Origin: Actinomycetes bacterium
GTDB lineage: Bacteria > Actinomycetota > Acidimicrobiia > IMCC26256 > PALSA-610
NCBI GenBank assembly: GCA_025463875.1
Contig: JAODBI010000351.1
Span: 1-35,651 of the forward strand
DNA: 35,651 nucleotides
Reading direction: 5' to 3'
The notes under the pieces were generated by a model that saw only the letters and a program-made list of their open reading frames with translations, was not told where the DNA came from and ran no database searches. Below, one piece after another: positions 29,612 through 35,651 of the stretch (positions are counted from its first letter, which is position 1; each line of letters starts with the position of its first letter). A program made the position numbers and the translations under genes.

Positions 29612-31410
29612 GACAACCGTCCCGAGGCCTCGGCCGCTGCGGTGGTCTCGTCGAGCCGGCGTTCGATGATGTCGAGACCGCGGTCCCAGAAGCCGGGATC
29701 GGCGAGGTCGACGTCGACGAGGCGCCCGAGCTCCTCCGGCGCCATGGAGCCGCCCGCCCGCAGCAGGTCGAGGTACTGCGGCACGAACTCGGGTCCGCGC
29801 GCCTCGTACTGCGCGTAGACCGACAGCGCGAGCAGTTGGCCGTACGCGTACGCGTACACGTAACCGGGAGTCCCGATGAAGTGCGGGATGTACGACCACC
29901 AGGTGCGGTAACCCTCGGTGATCTCGACGGAATCGCCGAGCATCTCGGCCTGCGACGCGACCCAGAGGTCGCCGAGCCGCTCGACCGACAACTCCCCCGC
30001 TTCGCGGCGTTCGGTGTGGATCGAGTGCTCGAACCGGTTCATCGCGATCTGGCGGAACACGGTCGCGATCTGGTCCTCGAGGTTCGACGCGAGCAGCGCG
30101 AGCTGCTCGTTCGGATCGGTGACCTGTTCGAGCAGGCGGCCGAAGGTGACAGTCTCCCCGAACACCGACGCGGTCTCCGCCAGCGTCAGCGGCGTCGACT
30201 GGTGGAAGATGCCCTGACCCCGCGCCAGGAACGCGTGCAACCCGTGCCCGAGCTCGTGCGCGAGCGTCAGCACGTCGCGCCGGCGTGACGTCCAGTTCAA
30301 CAGCACGTACGGGTGGTGCGACGGCACGGTGTACGCGCAGAACGCGCCCGGTCGCTTTCCCGGACGCGCGGCCGCGTCGATCCACGCACCGTCGAAGAAT
30401 CGCTGCGCGGTGTCGGCAAGCTCCCCGGAGAACGATCCGTACGCGTCGAGCACGAGCTCCTTCGCCGACTGCCATCCGATGTGCGCTTCGACCTCGGCGA
30501 CGGACGCCATGCGGTCGTAGTCGGCGAGCCGGTCGATGCCGAGCAGGCGTGCCTTCAGCGCGTACCAGCGTTGCGCGATGGAGTTGCGGCCCTGCACCGC
30601 GTCGATGAGCGCCTGGACGGACGCGTCGCCCGCTTCATTCGCGAGATTGCGGCTCTGGATCCACGTGTCGAAATGCCGCAGCCGGTCGTCGACCGCCTTG
30701 TCCGACAGCAACGTGTTCATCACGAACGCGCGCGTGCGCAGTCCCGGCTCGAGACCGGCGGTGACCGCTTCCGCGGCGGTCCGGCGGATCTCGCGGTCGG
30801 GTGCGTGCAACCGGGCGAGCGCCGCCTCGAGCGTGGTGGTCCCGCCGTCGAGCTCGACGGAGATCGTCGACACCTGCTCCTCGAACAGCCGCTCCCACGC
30901 GCTGCGGCCGCTCAGCGCCTTCTCGGTGAGGATGACCTCTTCCGGCTCGGTGAGCAGGTGCGGCCGGTACCTCCGTTCCGAGCGGAGGTAATGGCGCGCG
31001 AACGCCATCCGTTCGTCGGCGAGCAGCTCGTCGACGCGCTCATCGGGAAGCGCGGCCCACTCCAGCTCGAAGAACAACAGCTTCGTCTGGATGACCGTGG
31101 CGCGCTCTTCGACGCGCTGCATGCGCGCGCCCCGTGCCGGATCGGTCGTGTCGGTCGCGAAGTCGAGGCCGGCGTAGCTTCCGGCCCTGCCCACGAGATC
31201 CAGCAAGTCGGCCATCCCATTCATGAACGAGGCCAGGCCGCCCGCGTCGAGGTCGGCGACGTGGCCGCGCGTCTGCGCGAGCTCGTCCGCACGCGCGTCG
31301 GCCGCGTCGAGCAGCTCGTTCAGGCCTTTGTCGTCGGGAGCGTCGGGCAGTAGCGGAGCGAGATCCCAGACGACATCGGCCGCGGTCATGTCAGCGTCGG
31401 TTGCGGTCAT
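29608..31410 (-). CDS. pepF: Oligoendopeptidase F (M3 family metallopeptidase)
   Basis: A 600-residue zinc peptidase of the M3/PepF family that cleaves short peptides in the cytoplasm. The zinc site is HELGHGLH with His385, Glu386 and His389, and a downstream Glu in LAETASVFGE supplies the third ligand. The N-terminal helical region (WDLAPLLPDAPDDKGLNELL) and the C-terminal YVYAYAYGQLLALSVYA are typical. The length is normal. The ATG at 31410 has TAGTGT 6 nt upstream (leaderless). A second ATG at 31389 is possible but lacks this signal. It is followed by the overlapping dehydrogenase gene. Confidence 0.93.
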   Translation of the reverse strand: MTATDADMTAADVVWDLAPLLPDAPDDKGLNELLDAADARADELAQTRGHVADLDAGGLASFMNGMADLLDLVGRAGSYAGLDFATDTTDPARGARMQRVEERATVIQTKLLFFELEWAALPDERVDELLADERMAFARHYLRSERRYRPHLLTEPEEVILTEKALSGRSAWERLFEEQVSTISVELDGGTTTLEAALARLHAPDREIRRTAAEAVTAGLEPGLRTRAFVMNTLLSDKAVDDRLRHFDTWIQSRNLANEAGDASVQALIDAVQGRNSIAQRWYALKARLLGIDRLADYDRMASVAEVEAHIGWQSAKELVLDAYGSFSGELADTAQRFFDGAWIDAAARPGKRPGAFCAYTVPSHHPYVLLNWTSRRRDVLTLAHELGHGLHAFLARGQGIFHQSTPLTLAETASVFGETVTFGRLLEQVTDPNEQLALLASNLEDQIATVFRQIAMNRFEHSIHTERREAGELSVERLGDLWVASQAEMLGDSVEITEGYRTWWSYIPHFIGTPGYVYAYAYGQLLALSVYAQYEARGPEFVPQYLDLLRAGGSMAPEELGRLVDVDLADPGFWDRGLDIIERRLDETTAAAEASGRLS

Positions 31411-31416
31411 GGGTCG

Positions 31417-31422
31417 ACACTA
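31417..31422 (-). promoter_or_regulatory. -10 box, leaderless promoter of pepF
   Basis: TAGTGT on the minus strand is 6 nt before the ATG at 31410. The same hexamer and spacing precede the acyl-CoA synthetase gene at 14536. Confidence 0.5.
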
Positions 31423-31475
31423 CCCAGCGTTCCGGCGCCACCGAAGGGCCGAGCGGCCGGCCCGATCGGCCGCAT

Positions 31476-31940
31476 CTACAGCTTGTGGTACATCACCAAC
31501 GCGCGCGCGGTGAAGCCCGAGCGCTCGAAGAAGTTCTTCGCGTCCCGGGCGCCGGGAAGCGCGTAGGCATCGACGCCGATGCATCCCCGCTCCGCGCAGA
31601 ACGCGACGATCAGATCGGCGATCGACTCTCCGACGCCCACGGCCCGGGCCTCCCGCTCGACGAACAGGTCGCCGATCACACCGAGACGGGTGCCGTCGCG
31701 CAGCCCCTCGATCTCGACCGTGCCGAAGCCGACGATCGTCCCGTCGATCGTGCCGACCACGATCGAGGCGTCGTCCCGGGCGAGCAAGGCCTCGAGCGAT
31801 TCCTCGTGCGGTTCCGCTCGCGCTTCGCGCGTCGTCCACAGCAGTCCCCCGCGCTGTTCGCGCATCTCGACCCGAAGGTCGCGCGCCAAACCCGCGAGCA
31901 CCGGGAGATCCGACGCGACCGCGATTCGAGCCGGCTCCAC
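31476..31940 (-). CDS. GNAT-family N-acetyltransferase
   Basis: A 154-residue GNAT protein. The acetyl-CoA loop is seen in VIGDLFVEREARAVGVGESIADLIVAFC (the R/QxxGxG/A variant RAVGVG). The C-terminal YALPGARDAKNFFERSGFTARALVMYHKL is the usual last helix and strand. The substrate is unknown. The GTG start at 31940 lies 6 nt after the stop of the upstream gene, so the gene is probably the last of the DUF4193-lnt operon. Confidence 0.87.
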   Translation of the reverse strand: MEPARIAVASDLPVLAGLARDLRVEMREQRGGLLWTTREARAEPHEESLEALLARDDASIVVGTIDGTIVGFGTVEIEGLRDGTRLGVIGDLFVEREARAVGVGESIADLIVAFCAERGCIGVDAYALPGARDAKNFFERSGFTARALVMYHKL

Positions 31941-31946
31941 AGGCAG

Positions 31947-32609
31947 CTAGCCGGCGAGCTGTTCGATCTTGCCGAGAATCGTGCGTCGCTGACGGTGGGT
32001 TGCTTCGTAGGCGTGCACGGCCGCGAGCTCATCGGCGCTGAGCCCGACGAGCCGTTGGACGACCTGCGACGCCGACAGGGCGTCGTAGCCCGGGATCGGA
32101 AGCTCGGCACTCTCGGTGCCGTCGCCATTGCCGAGCGGGCCGCCGTTGCTGGAACCGACGTCGACCTTCGGCGCGCGCACCGCGGACGTGCGCGTGGTAT
32201 ATCCGGGCGCCGGTGCCGGCGCGGGCGGATTCTCGGGTGCGGTGGCGCTCGGCGCGGAGGAAGGAGCGCTCGACGAGGCTTCGGAGGGCGCCGGGGTGGG
32301 AGCGGGACGCTCGGCGCCCGCCGACGACCCGAGCAGACCTTCGACGGTGCGGCGCGCATCGGCAACGGTGCGGCCGACGCGCTCGCGCACGATCGGCGGA
32401 CCGAAGGCCATGGCGACCTGGCCGAGGCTGCGGGCCGTGGTCACACGCTGCTGCACCTCTTCGTGGCGCCGATCCACCTCGGCCCGGCCGCGCGTCACGA
32501 ACATGTCTACGAACTGCGGGGCCGTGTCCTTCAGGAAGAGGCCGACACCGAGCGGCGCGTAGAGCAGCAACTCGAGTGTGCGTTCGATCCGATCGGAGTT
32601 GTCCGTCAT
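31947..32609 (-). CDS. Protein with DUF8129-type C-terminal domain and Pro/Ala/Ser linker
   Basis: A 220-residue protein in three parts. Residues 1-95 start with a hydrophobic stretch (LELLLYAPLGVGLFLKD) and an amphipathic helix, somewhat like mycobacterial lipid-droplet-associated proteins. Residues 96-165 are a low-complexity Pro/Ala/Ser/Thr linker. The last 50 residues (LPIPGYDALSASQVVQRL ... LAAVHAYEATHRQRRTIL) match a small C-terminal domain often seen in actinobacterial proteins and annotated as DUF8129. The function is unknown, and membrane or lipid-surface association is inference. The ATG at 32609 overlaps the lnt stop by 4 nt, so it is probably co-translated with a lipoprotein-modifying enzyme. 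Confidence 0.8.
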   Translation of the reverse strand: MTDNSDRIERTLELLLYAPLGVGLFLKDTAPQFVDMFVTRGRAEVDRRHEEVQQRVTTARSLGQVAMAFGPPIVRERVGRTVADARRTVEGLLGSSAGAERPAPTPAPSEASSSAPSSAPSATAPENPPAPAPAPGYTTRTSAVRAPKVDVGSSNGGPLGNGDGTESAELPIPGYDALSASQVVQRLVGLSADELAAVHAYEATHRQRRTILGKIEQLAG

Positions 32610-34234
32610 GGGGATGTGGTCGATTCTCGCTCGTCGGCCAGCGGGGCGACCTCGGAACCGGCGATCTTCGACTCGACCGACGGGTTCTCGGGCTCGGGCT
32701 CGAAGTCTAGGGACGTGCGCCGGCGCATACGAACGATGACGAGCGCGACCGCGACCGCGAGTCCGGCGATCGCGAGGCTCATCCAGGTTGCCCACTCGCC
32801 GTAACGGACGTACGGCGTCTCGCCGCCCGTCGCCTCCACCGTGGTCTGGACGACGCTGGGTTCGAACAGCGCCGTGCGATCGTGCACGACGCCGTCGGCG
32901 TCGATCACTGCGGTGATCCCGGAGATGGCCGCCTGCACGACCGGCCGACCGGTTTCCGCGGCGCGCATCTGCGAGATCGCGACGTGTTGCTCCGAGTTCG
33001 CCGATCGGCGGTACGAGCGGTTGTTGGTCGAGACGACGATGACGTGGGCGCCGTCGCGCACCAACGGACGGACCTGGTAGCCGAAGGCCGACTCGAAGCA
33101 GATCAGTGTCCCGATGCGCACACCCGCGACGGTGAAGAGGCCCGGCGTGTGACCGGGCTGGAAGTCGCGCGGCACCTGCTCCAGCGCTTTCACGAGGTGC
33201 TGCAGCGATTCGCGGAACGGGACCGACTCCCCGAACGGGACCAGGTGCCGCTTGCTGTAGGTGCCCTCGATGCGACCGGCCGGATCGAAGAGTACGTCGA
33301 GGTTCGATGCCTTGTGGCCGTCCGGCGGCGCGTCGACCGTGGCGTTCGCGAGCACCCAGGCGTGATGCAACCGGGCGATCCGGACGAGATTGGCGCGGAT
33401 GAAGGGGTCCGTGCGGAGGTCGGCGGTCGCGTCGGTTTCGGTGAGCGCGTTCATGCTCGATTCGGGGAACACGATCAGGTCGACGGGGTCGGTGATCTGG
33501 CGCGCCAGGTCGAAGTGATGGATGGGCAGAAAGTGCGCGCGGAGCTCGGCGTCGCTGAGATCGCGGTTCTGGTCGTTGCCCTGGACGAGGGCGACGTGCA
33601 GCGCGCCGACGACGGGTGGTTGGGCCCGGGTGACCGTGGCCGCCACGAGGACGACTGCGATCAACGCGATCCCCGCCTGCGCCCGGAGGTAGTCGACCGG
33701 ACGGCGTTCGGCTACGAGATCCGCCAAGAGCGCGTTCAGTGCCACGGCCAGGAACGTCAGGAGCGTGACACCGCCCACACTCGCGACCGCGCGCGCGGGC
33801 GCGATGTCGTGGAAGGCGTATCCGACCTCTCCCCACGAGAACCCGCCGAACGGCCAACGCGAGACGAGTGCATCGGCGCAGACCCAGACGGCCGCGGTCA
33901 CCCAGGGATTCACGACGCGGTGCGCGCGCAGCCACCCGATCACCGCGCCCGCCGCGGCCCAGTACAGCGCGACCGCGGCGCTGAACGGAACGAGAGCGAT
34001 CGCGCCGAAGTACCAGATCCACGCGCACAACGTGCCGTAGTAGACGACGCCCGCGATGAACGCGAGGCCCGCCGCGCGGAGCCACGATCGGCCGCGCCAC
34101 GCGACGAACAGCGGCACGAGCGCGACGCACGCGAGCGGCCCGAAATCGAGCGGTGGGCGACTGATTGCGAGCAGTGCGCCGGAAGCGGCTGCCGCGACGA
34201 CGCGCGCGACCGTCGCGGGTCGCGGTCGTCTCAC
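32606..34234 (-). CDS. lnt: Apolipoprotein N-acyltransferase
   Basis: A 542-residue membrane enzyme that N-acylates the lipid-modified Cys of lipoproteins. About six hydrophobic segments in residues 1-200 are followed by a nitrilase-type domain with the catalytic triad: Glu in VFPESSMN (about residue 254), Lys in YSKRHLVPFGE (about 326), and Cys in LICFESAFGY (about 378). These positions agree with E. coli Lnt (267/335/387). A further membrane helix and an acidic tail end the protein. The GTG at 34234 overlaps the DUF4193 gene stop (GTGA). A TTG at 34300 would extend into that gene and is unlikely. The lipoprotein SBP at 8.1 kb could be a client. Confidence 0.92.
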   Translation of the reverse strand: MRRPRPATVARVVAAAASGALLAISRPPLDFGPLACVALVPLFVAWRGRSWLRAAGLAFIAGVVYYGTLCAWIWYFGAIALVPFSAAVALYWAAAGAVIGWLRAHRVVNPWVTAAVWVCADALVSRWPFGGFSWGEVGYAFHDIAPARAVASVGGVTLLTFLAVALNALLADLVAERRPVDYLRAQAGIALIAVVLVAATVTRAQPPVVGALHVALVQGNDQNRDLSDAELRAHFLPIHHFDLARQITDPVDLIVFPESSMNALTETDATADLRTDPFIRANLVRIARLHHAWVLANATVDAPPDGHKASNLDVLFDPAGRIEGTYSKRHLVPFGESVPFRESLQHLVKALEQVPRDFQPGHTPGLFTVAGVRIGTLICFESAFGYQVRPLVRDGAHVIVVSTNNRSYRRSANSEQHVAISQMRAAETGRPVVQAAISGITAVIDADGVVHDRTALFEPSVVQTTVEATGGETPYVRYGEWATWMSLAIAGLAVAVALVIVRMRRRTSLDFEPEPENPSVESKIAGSEVAPLADERESTTSP

Positions 34235-34692
34235 GCGCAGTCGCGGCAGATCATGCGCTTCTCGTCGGCGAGTTGGTGGCGCGGCAGCACGAGGAAGCAA
34301 CTCTTGCAGAGGAACTCGTTCTCACGACGCGGCACGATCTTGGTGCCGGTCTCACCGCGCTCGTCGGGTTCGTCGTCCTCTTCCTCGTCCTCTTCGAGGC
34401 CCTGCGCGACGGTCCGCTCGCGCAGCACCACGTCGAGCGCTTCTTCGACGTCGTCGGGGTGGAGTTCCTCGTCGAGGTCGACGACGTCGTCCTCCTCGTC
34501 CTCGGCCGCGGTTTCGGCCGGAACGACGAGCACGCCGGGGACCGCGACCACGTCGATGATCTCGGGGTCGATCTCTTCTACGAGGTCGTCATCGAGAACC
34601 TCGTCATCCTCGACGAAATCCTCCTCGAGAACGTCCTCGTCGAGGTCTTCTTCGTCGAGCGTGGGCTCGTCTTCGAAGTCGTCGTCAGCCAT
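34231..34692 (-). CDS. DUF4193 family acidic zinc-ribbon protein
   Basis: A 153-residue protein. About 110 N-terminal residues are extremely acidic (runs of Asp/Glu with hydrophobic interruptions), and a C-terminal zinc ribbon has Cys129, Cys132, Cys149 and Cys152 in FLCKSCFLVLPRHQLADE and CRDC. DUF4193 is an actinobacteria-specific family. The M. tuberculosis member is about 100 residues, so the acidic part is longer here. Function unknown; the acidic region may bind a basic partner or RNA polymerase, which is inference. The ATG at 34692 has AAAAGG upstream. It leads the operon with lnt. Confidence 0.85.
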   Translation of the reverse strand: MADDDFEDEPTLDEEDLDEDVLEEDFVEDDEVLDDDLVEEIDPEIIDVVAVPGVLVVPAETAAEDEEDDVVDLDEELHPDDVEEALDVVLRERTVAQGLEEDEEEDDEPDERGETGTKIVPRRENEFLCKSCFLVLPRHQLADEKRMICRDCA

Positions 34693-34788
34693 TGGGGGTG
34701 CCTTTTGCGGGGGGAGCGAGCGTGGAGCAGGCGTGTAACCGTCGCGCAGCGACAATCCTTCCCGCTCAATCGCCCTTTGGGGGCGCGG

Positions 34789-34794
34789 AGTATA
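34789..34794 (-). promoter_or_regulatory. -10 box upstream of the DUF4193-lnt operon
   Basis: TATACT on the minus strand, about 97 nt before the ATG at 34692. No clear -35 is seen. The long leader contains the AAAAGG ribosome site, unlike the leaderless genes. Confidence 0.45.
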
Positions 34795-34842
34795 ACGCCG
34801 AGCGGAAGGGGTTCGGTGATCTCCCCGCGCACCCCGCCGGAG

Positions 34843-34858
34843 CGGCGGAAACCCGCCG
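34843..34858 (-). terminator. Hairpin downstream of the ThyX-like gene
   Basis: CGGCGG and CCGCCG pair around AAAC (34843-34858). In minus-strand order it lies after the ThyX-like gene and before the DUF4193 promoter, so it could end the upstream transcript, but it is more than 330 nt from the stop codon and has no T tract. Confidence 0.3.
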
Positions 34859-35191
34859 GAACCGGCACGGCAAAGGGGGTGGGCAGGTCGCTCGGGAGAC
34901 CGTTGGGGCCGCTGGTTGGCCCGGCCCGCACGACAGCAGGCGGGTTATCGCAACGTTCTCTAACGAGGACTCCTGTACGACCGCCCAACCCCTTCGTAAT
35001 GCCTCGCCCCCTGAGCAGCACACCGGCACTGAACCGGACTTCGTGCGGCCTGGGTCGGTCAACTCCGAGACCGAGGGCGTCGAGTAGTCAGCCTGAATCG
35101 GGAGACGATGTCAAGCGGTCGCCCGTCGCGGTGACCAGCACCGATGCGCGTCGTTGCAGGTCAACCATTGCACGAAAAATTCGAGATCAGT

Positions 35192-35651
35192 TCAGGTTGG
35201 CAACACCCGGCGCATCTCAGCCGCGCGCTCCGCGTCCAACCGCTCCAGATCGTACGTTCCGTGGTCGACGAATCGCATCGCTTCCGCGATCGCGTGATGA
35301 CCGGCGCGTTCGGCAATCTGACGATGCATCTCCTGCGCGACGCGCCGATACGTCGGATGACCTTGCGGAGAACTTCGCAGCTCGCACAGATGCATTGCTT
35401 CGCGCGCGTTCATCTGCATCACATAGCGCATGCGATAGCCAAGTGAAACCGCGTACGCGGCCTGCTCGGGGAACGGCTCGACGAGCGCGGCGTAGAGTCC
35501 GGCGGAACGTTCCATCGCTTCGTCGTAGCGACGCTCGAGTCCCGCCTCTTGGAGCGGCGCGGGCATCTCGTAACCGTGATGCGGCGTGAGTTGCTGCCAC
35601 TCGATCGTCAACATGCGGTGCCGCTGGAGATCGCGGAACGCGCCGTAGTCG
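35192..35651 (-). CDS. ThyX-like (flavin-dependent thymidylate synthase) protein, 5' part cut by the window edge
   Basis: The C-terminal 152 residues of a ThyX-fold protein, open through the right edge. The segment FRDLQRHRMLTIEWQQL aligns with the ThyX signature RHRxxSxNxxSxR. RHR is kept, but Ser and Asn are replaced (Thr, Glu), so dUMP binding may differ. MNAREAMHLCELRSSPQGHPTYRRVAQEMHRQI is the typical C-terminal helix region with the substrate Arg. ThyX enzymes methylate dUMP using methylene-tetrahydrofolate, FAD and NADPH. This may be the second, divergent domain of a longer two-domain protein, or a paralogue. Only the missing 5' part can decide. The usual start near 35614 is not correct, because the signature continues upstream of it. 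Confidence 0.75.
   Translation of the reverse strand, partial: DYGAFRDLQRHRMLTIEWQQLTPHHGYEMPAPLQEAGLERRYDEAMERSAGLYAALVEPFPEQAAYAVSLGYRMRYVMQMNAREAMHLCELRSSPQGHPTYRRVAQEMHRQIAERAGHHAIAEAMRFVDHGTYDLERLDAERAAEMRRVLPT

Larger units (their letters stand above)
34693..35191. other. Gene-free stretch between DUF4193 gene and ThyX-like gene
   Basis: These 499 nt hold no credible gene; frames across them are continuations of shadows. They contain the promoter (TATACT on minus, 34789-34794), a hairpin at 34843-34858 and no tRNA-like T-loop. The part nearest the ThyX-like gene (35090-35190) is AT-richer, with a short A-run near 35175. Confidence 0.5.

Noticed and set aside
28529-29818. 429-codon plus-strand frame opposite the dehydrogenase gene
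   Set aside because: Antisense to conserved Rossmann motifs; no independent coding evidence.
32882-34738. 618-codon plus-strand frame opposite lnt and the DUF4193 gene
   Set aside because: The Ser-rich C-terminal run is the antisense image of the Asp/Glu codons of DUF4193; no domain, and lnt motifs on the other strand are complete.
34930-34990. Possible DnaA-box-like TTATCGCAA and replication-origin signal
   Set aside because: A single poor match to TTATCCACA without clustering or nearby dnaA/dnaN genes.
1-35651. tRNA, rRNA, CRISPR, insertion sequence or phage elements
   Set aside because: No T-loop/anticodon patterns, no regularly spaced repeat-spacer array, and no transposase or integrase motifs were seen in reading the gaps and frames.

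Overview
The window comes from the chromosome of a high-GC actinobacterium. Several things point to this phylum: an Rv1155-like F420-type oxidoreductase, a GarA-type FHA protein beside gcvH and two MerR genes in the order known from Mycobacterium tuberculosis (Rv1822-Rv1832 region, recalled from memory), a DUF4193 protein, a perfect Gram-positive/actinobacterial LexA box, and many leaderless promoters (TANNNT placed 6-8 nt before the start codon). The accessory genes (N-acyl-D-amino-acid deacylase, fused Liv permease, FadD19-like ligase) would suit a member of the Acidimicrobiia, but that class assignment is inference. I saw no tRNA, rRNA, CRISPR array, insertion sequence or phage gene.

Layout. 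0-1.8 kb (minus): an N-acyl-D-amino-acid deacylase. 1.9-5.05 kb (plus): a coxD-like MoxR ATPase, a coxE-like VWA protein, and an XdhC/CoxI maturation factor split into two overlapping genes. No molybdenum hydroxylase structural gene is visible. 5.1-8.0 kb (plus): an atypical SDR, a Dabb protein, a DinB-like protein, a phosphotransferase and an F420-type oxidoreductase. 8.1-12.9 kb (plus): a complete branched-chain-amino-acid-type ABC importer with a fused LivH-LivM permease. A hairpin then separates it from a convergent acyl-CoA synthetase (minus). 14.6-16.2 kb (plus): a gamma-glutamyltransferase-like Ntn hydrolase.

16.2-25.0 kb (plus) is the core block: a CDP-alcohol phosphatidyltransferase, a sugar nucleotidyltransferase fused to a degenerate phosphomannomutase domain, gcvH, a zinc-ribbon GarA protein, a MerR regulator, a hypoxanthine phosphoribosyltransferase, a bifunctional-nuclease-family (DUF151) protein, a second MerR regulator, a PD-(D/E)XK-like protein with an apparent CTG start, gcvT, and a PaaI thioesterase. 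Most of these genes overlap by 4 nt. Two glycine-cleavage genes therefore flank a regulatory module related to 2-oxoglutarate/glutamate control.

25.0-27.7 kb (minus): a SnoaL-like protein, an amidohydrolase and an alpha/beta hydrolase, probably a small catabolic operon. 27.7-28.2 kb is unusual: it has paired direct repeats, palindromes, and a promoter (TTGTCG-17-TACGAT) overlapped by a LexA/SOS box. That promoter would start transcription at or next to a GTG codon opening a 49-codon reading frame. 28.2-31.4 kb (minus): a small Cys/coiled-coil protein, an ORD/dapB-like dehydrogenase and oligoendopeptidase F. 31.5-34.7 kb (minus): an operon of DUF4193 protein, apolipoprotein N-acyltransferase, a DUF8129-type C-terminal-domain protein and a GNAT acetyltransferase. 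The right edge holds the 3' part of a divergent ThyX-like gene (minus).
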